A stretch of DNA of 24,088 nt. It comes from an uncultured Chloroflexota bacterium. Its GTDB lineage: Bacteria > Chloroflexota > Anaerolineae > Aggregatilineales > Phototrophicaceae. The notes under the pieces are model-generated. The model searched no databases. It saw only the letters and a program-made list of their open reading frames with translations, and was not told the DNA's origin. The stretch is from NCBI GenBank assembly GCA_937870805.1, contig CALMZT010001223.1:1-24088 (forward strand), given 5' to 3'. Shown in pieces: positions 6,560-12,978 of the stretch. Each line of letters starts with the position of its first letter. The first letter of the stretch is position 1. The position numbers and the translations under genes were made by a program.

Positions 6560-6769
6560 AGGCTTGTCCGAAATTAAAATACTCACGCTGCCTCGACAGC
6601 CAGACGTTCAAAATGTCCGGCGAAGGCGGTTTTGAAGCTCTTGAAAGGCTTGTTCTACCAGCGCATTTCGGCTCTCTAACCTCTTTAGAGGTTTTAAGAG
6701 GGACACTAGCGGCGGGTTTTGAACCCGCTGCGAGGCAACACGAACCGAAGCTTAATTTCGGACAAGCCT
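6560..6769. repeat. Four-hairpin intergenic element, copy C, with 18-bp outer arms
   Basis: Outer arms AGGCTTGTCCGAAATTAA (6560-6577) and its exact reverse complement (6752-6769) enclose four hairpins: 6598-6621 (inner arms GACGTT/AATGTC, loop CAA), 6635-6651 (AAGC...GCTT), 6678-6693 (AACCTCT/AGAGGTT) and 6709-6731 (GCGGCGGGTT/AACCCGCTGC). Beyond the arms, CTAAA continues the match with one indel. This is the best-preserved copy. The stretch from there to the kinase gene at 6982 is AT-rich, and I saw no ORF in it. Confidence 0.8.
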
Positions 6770-6981
6770 TTTAGCTTGAGGCGGCGCAAACTGCATAGAC
6801 TTTGTAGAACGAACACGCCTGATTAATGACCCCATTAGATTTCAATCAAATTGTGACTTCCTATTTTCACACGCAGTTTTAAAGTGGCTTTCAACAATAT
6901 CCAATACAAATAAGCACGGCATTAAGTGTAAATTTGTGGCACAATAATAAGCCATGATGAATTCAATGTCGGGTAGAAGCT

Positions 6982-9804
6982 ATGCGTCGGTTGCTCGGTT
7001 CTCTTGAACGATCTTTGCTTGTGTTAAATGCGATTGCCGATGGTGTAACGGCTCAGGATAAAAATGGTCTCGTGATCTATGCCAATGATGCGGCGGCTCA
7101 CATCAGTGGCTACCCCTCCGGCGAGGCAATGATTGCTGCCCCGCCCACTGATTTCGTGGCTCGCTTTGAAATATTAGATGAGCATGGGAACACGATGGAT
7201 TTTTCGCAGTTACCGGGGCGGCTGGCGCTGCTGGGGCATACTGCGGAGCGTATCCTGCGCTATCGCAACCGTGAGACGGGTGAACAGCGTTGGTCAGTCG
7301 TGAAGGCGCAGCCTGTTTATGGAGCGAATGGGGAAGTAGAACTGGCTGTGAATATCTTTCGCGACATCACAGCGCAGAAAAAACAGGAAAGGCTTCAGCA
7401 CTTTCTCATTGAAGCAGGAAAGATTTTAGCAGCATCGCTCGATTATGAAACAACGCTTGCCAACGTTGCCAGGCTCGCCACCCCTCAAATTGCCGATTGG
7501 TGTTCTGTCCATCTTGTCAACGAACAAGGGCTGCTTGAACAGGTGGTTGTCGCTCATGTTGACCCGGAGCAGGTGGCGTGGATCCATGAATTACAACAAC
7601 AGTATCCCCCTCCCCCGGACAGAGAAACGGGCGTTGCGAAGGTGATTAAAAGCGGTCAAACGGAGTATCTGCCTCGCATCACCGATGAGCAGTTACTGGC
7701 TGCCGCCGCAGAGGATGCCCAATTACTAAGAATCTTGCGTGAAATGGCTCTCCGTTCATCGGTGGTGGTTCCCTTAACTGCGAGAGGACGCACACTTGGT
7801 GCTATTACGCTCGTGACGGGTGCTAAGAGTGGTCGCTATCTGACCGCAGAGGATGTTGCTCTCGCTGAAGAATTAGGGCGTGTCGCAGGACTGGCAGTGG
7901 ATAATGCGCGACTGTACTTCCAGGCACAAGCTGAGCGCGAACGCTTTGAGGTGATATTGCGCAGCATTGGCGATGCGGTGATTGTCACGGATGCTGAGGG
8001 TCAGATCGTGTTTATCAATGAGGTGGCAGCAGTGCTCACGGGTTGGCATTCCCAGTCGGCATTAGGGAAAAATGTCGCTGAGGTGTTTCGGATTGTCAAT
8101 GAGACGACTCGTGAACCCGTCAGAATTCCCTTGATGCAGGCGATTGAGGAAGGGGTTGTCGTTGGGCTGGCAAACCATACGCTGCTGATCGCCAAAGATG
8201 GCTTCGAAAGACCTATTAACGATAGCGGCGCGCCCATCCGAGACCCCGACGGTAATCTTATCGGCGCAGTTCTGGTGTTTAGGGATTTCACAGCGGAACG
8301 CCAGGCAGAATTAACCTTGCAAGCCAGTGAACAGCGCTACCGAACGCTGGTGGAAAACGCCACTGACATGATCTATACCCTTGACCTTGAAGGCAACCTC
8401 ACCTCGCTAAATCACGCGGGGGAAGTCATGACAGGCTATACGCAAGCCGAACTGCTCAATACCTCCATTGCCCGCCTCATTCGCGCAGATGATCACTCCC
8501 TGATGCAGCAGATGCTGGCACGTAAAATGCAGGGGACAGAGCAGACACGTTATGAGCTGGAACTGCACACAAAGTCTGGTGAGCCATTGACTCTGGAGGT
8601 TAACAGCCGCCTCGCTTACCACGACGGTAAGCCAGTGGGCATTCAAGGGATTGCCCGCAATATTACTGCCCGTAAACAGGCAGAGCGCCACCAGCAGTTG
8701 CTGCAAGAGTTTACCATCAAACTCGCTACCGCCTTGACAAGCTATCAGGTCACCGAATTGATTATGGAAACCTTCCGTCAACTGAGTGGACAGAGCTTTA
8801 GTAGTATTTTCAGGCTGAGCACTGACGGACAGGCGTTGGAACGGGTGGATACCAGTCTGAACCCACAATATCTTGAAAATTACCCGCAGTTGTCATTAGC
8901 AACCAGCGCTCCCATGACCGATGCGGTCCGTAATCAGCAGGTGGTATGGATCGAAAGCCAGCAGGAATATTTACGCCTGTATCCGCGCTTTACCGAAGAG
9001 ATTCAGCGCCTCAACGTTTGCAGTGTCTTGTGCCTTCCTTTTTTCAGCGCTCACGGCGTAACGGGGGGGATATATATTGCCCTTCAAACGACTCAACAAC
9101 TCACGCTGGATGAGCGCAACTTGCTTTTTGCAATGGCGCAAGTGTGTGGACAAGCGCTGGAACGCGTGCAATTGAGCGAACAGGCACAACAAATGGTGGT
9201 GGTTGAAGAACGCCATCGTCTCGCCCGTGAACTGCATGATGCTGTTTCCCAAACACTCTTTTCGGCGACCACAATGGCAGAAGCCGTCGCGAAGGGTCGG
9301 AAACGTGATCCAGAGCAGGTGGTTCAATTGATGGAACAGGTTGTCATCCTGAACCGATCAGCGATGGCAGAGATGCGTACACTCCTGTTAGAGCTTCGCC
9401 CTGAAACGATTCTGCGCTCCAAATTGAGTGAGCTTTTACGACAACTCATTGAGAGTGTCAAAGGGCGCAGGCTCATCGAAACCACTTTTGAGGTGAACGG
9501 AGATGAAATAGTGCTTCCCTCGGAAGTCCATCTGGCGTTTTATCGTATGGCACAGGAAAGTCTCAATAACGCGATGAAACACAGTCAGGCAAAAAATATA
9601 TACATTCGCTACAGCCAGCAGCCCACTCAAGTCGTGCTCAACATTGCCGATGATGGACAGGGATTTGATACTCAACAGGACACAAATGGGTTGGGGTTAA
9701 TCTCGCTGCGTGAGCGGGCGCAAGCGATTGGCGCAGACATCCAGATCATGAGTCAACCGGGACAAGGGACACAGGTGATCGTAGAGTGGGAGCTTAACGC
9801 TTAA
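6982..9804 (+). CDS. Cytosolic PAS/GAF sensor histidine kinase, NarL-partner type
   Basis: This 940-residue protein has no membrane segment or signal peptide. Domain order by pattern is: PAS (about 12-132), GAF (137-315), PAS (322-440), PAS (449-567), GAF (572-735), HisKA_3 dimerisation domain (about 742-810) and HATPase (830-938). The phosphoacceptor is His752 in A-R-E-L-H-D-A-V-S-Q. The ATP-binding N-box is E-S-L-N-N-A-M-K-H with Asn862-Asn863, followed by D-D-G-Q-G-F-D and G-L-G-L-I-S-L-R-E-R. This kinase class normally phosphorylates NarL/LuxR-type response regulators, yet none lies in the window, so it is an orphan here. The redox or gas-sensing ligand of its PAS/GAF domains cannot be deduced. 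The ATG start has only a weak upstream purine stretch (GGGTAGAAG). Confidence 0.88.
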   Translation: MRRLLGSLERSLLVLNAIADGVTAQDKNGLVIYANDAAAHISGYPSGEAMIAAPPTDFVARFEILDEHGNTMDFSQLPGRLALLGHTAERILRYRNRETGEQRWSVVKAQPVYGANGEVELAVNIFRDITAQKKQERLQHFLIEAGKILAASLDYETTLANVARLATPQIADWCSVHLVNEQGLLEQVVVAHVDPEQVAWIHELQQQYPPPPDRETGVAKVIKSGQTEYLPRITDEQLLAAAAEDAQLLRILREMALRSSVVVPLTARGRTLGAITLVTGAKSGRYLTAEDVALAEELGRVAGLAVDNARLYFQAQAERERFEVILRSIGDAVIVTDAEGQIVFINEVAAVLTGWHSQSALGKNVAEVFRIVNETTREPVRIPLMQAIEEGVVVGLANHTLLIAKDGFERPINDSGAPIRDPDGNLIGAVLVFRDFTAERQAELTLQASEQRYRTLVENATDMIYTLDLEGNLTSLNHAGEVMTGYTQAELLNTSIARLIRADDHSLMQQMLARKMQGTEQTRYELELHTKSGEPLTLEVNSRLAYHDGKPVGIQGIARNITARKQAERHQQLLQEFTIKLATALTSYQVTELIMETFRQLSGQSFSSIFRLSTDGQALERVDTSLNPQYLENYPQLSLATSAPMTDAVRNQQVVWIESQQEYLRLYPRFTEEIQRLNVCSVLCLPFFSAHGVTGGIYIALQTTQQLTLDERNLLFAMAQVCGQALERVQLSEQAQQMVVVEERHRLARELHDAVSQTLFSATTMAEAVAKGRKRDPEQVVQLMEQVVILNRSAMAEMRTLLLELRPETILRSKLSELLRQLIESVKGRRLIETTFEVNGDEIVLPSEVHLAFYRMAQESLNNAMKHSQAKNIYIRYSQQPTQVVLNIADDGQGFDTQQDTNGLGLISLRERAQAIGADIQIMSQPGQGTQVIVEWELNA

Positions 9805-10037
9805 AAACCCTCCCGCGTTAACGCTCGAATTTTAACACCCATTTGAATTGACGTTTGCGTAAGTGATGTTCAATCGGCAGCTCAGATTGCGCTGAGCATA
9901 GGTGAATGAGAAAACAAACACCTCTTATCGTCACTGCCCATTGACATTGTGCTTCTGTGGCTGCGGGGTGATCGGGACGCCCGCGCCGACGCCCACCCCG
10001 CTTGCCAATAGATTGTCATCGCGCGTGATTTGCCCAC

Positions 10038-11066
10038 TCACAGATACGCCCAAAAAAACGCAATCGTTCGACTCATCGCCAGTTCAAACGAAGGCGAACT
10101 GATGTTGTGTCCGCCCGTGTCATATTCATAGAACTCATACGTATATCCTCCCTCAGCCAGCGCCGCGCTCAGATCGCGCGAGTAGGCGATACTCACCACA
10201 GGATCATCAACGGCATGGTGCAGTTGCACCGGGTTTTGCAGGTATTGCAGATTTTCCGTGAGCGAAACCGCTTGCCAGTACGGCACGGCGGTATCGGGTT
10301 GACCATAAGTCTCAAAAATTTCACGACGGCGGCGTCTGCCGGGAGACTCGTCTGAAGAAGGCACGAAGGAGATGTCACTGATGCCATAAGTGGCAAAATC
10401 ATCGTAGCTGTAAACCGCGCCTGCCCAGATCACGCCTGCCTGAATATCCGGCTCGATCAGCATTGCCCGCAGTACCAGATTGCCCGCCATGCTGTGCCCC
10501 CACATCCCAATGCCCTGCGGATCAATGATCTCCATACGTTGCAGGCTGCGCAGTGCCGAGATGGCATCAATGGTATACGCGGGCGAAAAATACGACCCCG
10601 ACGGCTCCCCTTCGGAGTCGCCGTGTCCGCGCATGTCTATTTTGAAAACCACGAAGCCGGCTTGAGCCAGCGCATCGACGTAGGCGACGTAGCGCTCAGT
10701 GGTTTGATACGTATCAGGCGGGATGTACCCATGATTGAACACAATCGCCTTAAAACCGCCTTCAGGCACATCGCCAAAAGGAATGGTAAGCAGCCCGTAG
10801 ATTTTGTTGCCTTCCGAAATATAGCTGGCGATGTAGCGGCTGTAGTTGACACCATTCTCTAAAGCTTCCTCAATGAGGATGTCACTGCCTTCAATCTCTA
10901 GCTCCCGTAACGCAGCGATAGTGAGTTCACTGCCGACGGGAAAGGGCGTCGCTGTCGCTTCGGGCGTGCTCTCCTGTGCGCCAGTGCTGCCATTAACATT
11001 GAGGATGAGGATCATGAGAATCGTGAACAGGAGGTGTAACCCACGAGTACGGCGCGTCTCCATCAT
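10038..11066 (-). CDS. Exported alpha/beta hydrolase (S9/dienelactone hydrolase-like)
   Basis: This 342-residue protein has an N-terminal signal segment (R-R-T-R then L-L-F-T-I-L-M-I-L-I-L) and a short S-T-P-E-A-T-A-T-P linker, then an alpha/beta hydrolase domain. The oxyanion strand is F-N-H-G-Y; D-M-R-G-H-G-D-S-E-G is typical of the fold. The nucleophile elbow is G-H-S-M-A-G, with Ala in place of the usual Gly. The acid is probably in H-H-A-V-D-D-P-V-V, and the histidine is in D-T-G-G-H-N near the C-terminus. It is probably an esterase or peptidase acting outside the cytoplasm; the substrate is unknown. ATG at 11064-11066 was chosen because GGGAG lies eight bases upstream; a longer form would need TTG at 11093. 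The spacer 9805-10037 to the kinase gene holds no supported feature. Confidence 0.83.
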   Translation of the reverse strand: MMETRRTRGLHLLFTILMILILNVNGSTGAQESTPEATATPFPVGSELTIAALRELEIEGSDILIEEALENGVNYSRYIASYISEGNKIYGLLTIPFGDVPEGGFKAIVFNHGYIPPDTYQTTERYVAYVDALAQAGFVVFKIDMRGHGDSEGEPSGSYFSPAYTIDAISALRSLQRMEIIDPQGIGMWGHSMAGNLVLRAMLIEPDIQAGVIWAGAVYSYDDFATYGISDISFVPSSDESPGRRRRREIFETYGQPDTAVPYWQAVSLTENLQYLQNPVQLHHAVDDPVVSIAYSRDLSAALAEGGYTYEFYEYDTGGHNISSPSFELAMSRTIAFFWAYL

Positions 11067-11327
11067 GGAATGTGCTCCCAAAACATCTAACAATACAATA
11101 GATTATTCAACAGCAGTGTATAAATCACTCACTCAATATTCAACCGCGAATTGTGCCAAGCCGATCTCTTTAAATACCCTTGCCTCAAAATAGTGCCTAA
11201 AAGCCTCATCTTTTAACCCTATTTTCACCCTTGAATACGCACCACGCGCAGCCTTTCCCCCTCTCCATGTGCCTGGATTCGCTCTTTCACATACGTTTCA
11301 AAAATAGAGAGGGGATCAAGGGGGTTT

Positions 11328-11499
11328 ACAAGGGTAGGTATTTAATGCTTGCCTCAACAACGCGCATCTTGAAGCCCCTCTCCCGCGCCCGACAGGTTCA
11401 CTCCCACTCAATTTTTGCGCGGTGGGAGAGGGGTTTGGGGTGAGGTCATAGCGAACGCTCGATAACTTTTGCTTCACTCCACAAAATACCTACCCTTGT
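11328..11499. mobile_element. Nested inverted-repeat element, MITE-like, 172 bp
   Basis: Perfect 16-bp inverted ends ACAAGGGTAGGTATTT (11328-11343) and its reverse complement (11484-11499) enclose a second inverted pair, CCCCTCTCCC (11375-11384) and GGGAGAGGGG (11424-11433). No transposase is encoded, so if mobile it would depend on one supplied elsewhere. I saw no clear target-site duplication. It lies in the gene-free stretch 11067-11716, whose remaining parts hold a C+T-rich repeat-like tract (11255-11320), a possible gene remnant (11519-11641) and a GGGCGCAC hairpin. Confidence 0.6.
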
Positions 11500-11518
11500 G
11501 AAGATCAAGGGAGTGAGG

Positions 11519-11641
11519 TCAAGGCGTGCTATTGAGCAGTGTGCCGGACAGCAGCCGCACAAACGGCAGCCCTAACCAGACAAAATGGACATCTAAGGTA
11601 TAGACGATATTGTAAAGATAGGTGAGAACCCGTCTGAGAAT
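11519..11641 (-). pseudogene. Possible C-terminal remnant of a membrane protein
   Basis: One minus-strand frame is open for 40 codons between stops and encodes a hydrophobic, protein-like tail with Y-L-Y-N-I-V-Y-T-L-D-V-H-F-V-W-L-G-L-P-F. It has no start codon or ribosome-binding site and is flanked by repeat elements, which fits a gene end left behind after an insertion or deletion. The parent family is not recognised. It may equally be chance. Confidence 0.2.
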
Positions 11642-11662
11642 TCAATCACCCTTACTTTGTAG

Positions 11663-11684
11663 GGGCGCACCAATGTGTGCGCCC
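11663..11684. repeat. GGGCGCAC hairpin with CAATGT loop
   Basis: GGGCGCAC, loop CAATGT and GTGCGCCC form a perfect 8-bp hairpin preceded by GTAG, matching half of the twin element at 552-620. It sits about 30 bases from the point where the tnpA fossil loses family similarity. Confidence 0.7.
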
Positions 11685-11716
11685 TGAGGGACAAAAAACG
11701 AATATTCAGATAGGCT

Positions 11717-11893
11717 CTTATCCGCCCCAATCTCAAGAAACCTGCTTTGGTAGCGTTGCTCAATTTCTCAGCACACAGCTTTGAGAACCACCTCGACCTG
11801 CCTGTCAAAGACTGCCCGGCGATATTTTGCGGGAAGCACCAGGTGATAAATCAGGACACTAACGTTATCGCTTTTATGAATATATTCGCTCAT
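11717..11893 (-). pseudogene. IS200/IS605-family tnpA fossil (truncated, internal stop)
   Basis: Reading leftward from ATG at 11891-11893, the first 59 codons match the N-terminal part of IS200-type TnpA: M-S-E-Y-I-H-K-S-D-N-V-S-V-L, then Y-H-L-V-L-P-A-K-Y-R-R-A-V-F-D, then E-I-E-Q-R-Y and F-L-E-I-G-A-D-K. Codon 42 is TGA (11768-11770), where relatives have an ordinary residue. Similarity ends after A-D-K, just before the H-U-H metal-binding region, which is absent along with the catalytic tyrosine. A perfect hairpin CGCCGC/GCGGCG (11906-11919) lies upstream of the start, as expected for the subterminal hairpin of this family. The element is dead. Confidence 0.75.
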
Positions 11894-11905
11894 CCTACGA
11901 TGTTA

Positions 11906-11919
11906 CGCCGCAAGCGGCG
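11906..11919. other. Subterminal hairpin of the IS200/IS605 remnant
   Basis: CGCCGC and GCGGCG form a 6-bp stem with an AA loop, 13 bases upstream of the tnpA fossil's start codon. IS200/IS605 transposases recognise such hairpins near the element ends. The opposite end was not found. Confidence 0.5.
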
Positions 11920-11975
11920 GGGAATACAACCCTGAGAGATTTAAGGTTGCTACAGTTTCTCGACAGAACTCGTTT

Positions 11976-12003
11976 TTGACACGAATGTGATTCGTTGTAC
12001 AAT
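11976..12003 (+). promoter_or_regulatory. Consensus sigma-70 promoter of the IclR gene
   Basis: TTGACA (11976-11981) and TACAAT (11998-12003) are separated by 16 bases. The spacer contains the dyad ACGAAT-GTG-ATTCGT (11981-11995), overlapping the last base of the -35 box. This is the strongest promoter-like match in the window and directs transcription toward the regulator and transporter genes. Confidence 0.65.
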
Positions 12004-12005
12004 AC

Positions 12006-12031
12006 GCACATCAGTGTGCATATAGTGCACA
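12006..12031 (+). promoter_or_regulatory. Operator-like overlapping dyads upstream of IclR gene
   Basis: GCACA-TCAG-TGTGC (12006-12019) overlaps TGTGCA-TATAG-TGCACA (12015-12031). Both dyads lie just after the -10 box, around the expected transcription start. Overlapping inverted half-sites at this position fit autorepression by the adjacent IclR protein, which binds as a dimer or tetramer. Binding is inferred, not shown. Confidence 0.5.
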
Positions 12032-12069
12032 GTGTAGCGCGAATGATCTTTTTTACAAGGAATCATTGA

Positions 12070-12885
12070 ATGCCCGAAAACGACAGTAACATCATTCAAT
12101 CATTATCGCGTGGATTGTCTGCTCTGGAACTGATCGCGCGGCGCTCTATCACCCCAAAAGAATTGGGCGATGAACTGGGCATAGATCGCAGTTCTGCATA
12201 TCGCATTCTTTGCACACTTGCTGCACATGGTTTTGTGGAGCGTGACCCACTGAGCGAACAGTACATCATCAGTGGACGCAAGATTTTTGCAATGGGTAGT
12301 GTGATTGGTGCCACTATTCACTGGCCCAGCCAGGCAACTCCATGGCTCAAACAGTTACGTGATGAGACAGGTGAAGCGGTTAATATCGCCGTCCTACAAG
12401 GGCAAGAAGTAGTTTATGTTAATCATTTGCCAAGTTTCGAAGCAATCACTGTTGGACCCTTACTTGGCTTACGTCGTCCAGTGTATGCGTCGGCAGTAGG
12501 CAAAGCCATTATTGCTTTCTTGCCCCACGACGAGCGAGAGAAGCTCATTGGGGGTTTGAAATTACGAGCATTGTCGCCAAAGACGATTACCAAACCTGAT
12601 GTACTTCGACATGAGTTAGATCACGTAGTTCAACGTGGATATTCAGTTGATGATGAGGAAACTTTCATTGGCATTCGCTGTGTTGCGGCTCCCATCCGCG
12701 ATCACACCAATCAAGTGATTGCCGCTATGGGTTTGTCCGGTCCGACCTCGCGCATTGATGCTGATCGTCTCGCTGTATTAGGACAGTTTGTCTCTACTCT
12801 TGCGATTGAATTCTCAAAATCACTGGGTGCCCATCCCAAACCTCATTCGCAGACGAACAGCGTCTCTCAGGATCGAAACATGTAA
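12070..12885 (+). CDS. IclR-family transcriptional regulator
   Basis: This 271-residue protein has the IclR layout. An N-terminal winged helix-turn-helix runs from about 8 to 70, with S-R-G-L-S-A-L-E-L-I, K-E-L-G-D-E-L-G-I-D-R-S-S-A-Y-R-I-L and V-E-R-D. The effector-binding domain (about 80-255) contains R-R-P-V-Y-A-S-A-V-G-K-A and F-I-G-I-R-C-V-A-A-P-I-R-D. Such regulators respond to small organic acids or sugars and control neighbouring catabolic operons. It begins eight bases after AAGGA and precedes the transporter by about 93 bp in the same direction, so it very likely controls the locus to its right and perhaps itself. The last 20 residues are a polar tail. Confidence 0.9.
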   Translation: MPENDSNIIQSLSRGLSALELIARRSITPKELGDELGIDRSSAYRILCTLAAHGFVERDPLSEQYIISGRKIFAMGSVIGATIHWPSQATPWLKQLRDETGEAVNIAVLQGQEVVYVNHLPSFEAITVGPLLGLRRPVYASAVGKAIIAFLPHDEREKLIGGLKLRALSPKTITKPDVLRHELDHVVQRGYSVDDEETFIGIRCVAAPIRDHTNQVIAAMGLSGPTSRIDADRLAVLGQFVSTLAIEFSKSLGAHPKPHSQTNSVSQDRNM

Positions 12886-12978
12886 TAAATTGGGCAGGAA
12901 AGGAGTCGATTTGATCCAAGCAAAGCAGTTGTTAACCGACATCAAGTTTTCTCTGGTTATGATTTAAGGAGACTGAAA

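Noticed and set aside
6541..6774. 77-codon ORF on the plus strand
   Set aside because: It coincides with four-hairpin copy C and its outer arms. Its sequence is the translation of repeats, with no ribosome-binding site or family match.
9902..10102. 66-codon ORF between the kinase and hydrolase genes
   Set aside because: It overlaps the hydrolase C-terminus, has biased low-complexity content and no ribosome-binding site or recognisable family.
11231..11443. 70-codon ORF near the MITE-like element
   Set aside because: It runs through C+T-rich repeats and one end of the nested inverted repeat, so it is not supported as coding.
11768..11770. Second selenocysteine candidate: TGA in the tnpA fossil
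   Set aside because: The TGA follows a cysteine at a position where relatives have an ordinary residue, the gene lacks its catalytic part, and no selenoprotein transposase is known. It is an ordinary nonsense mutation.
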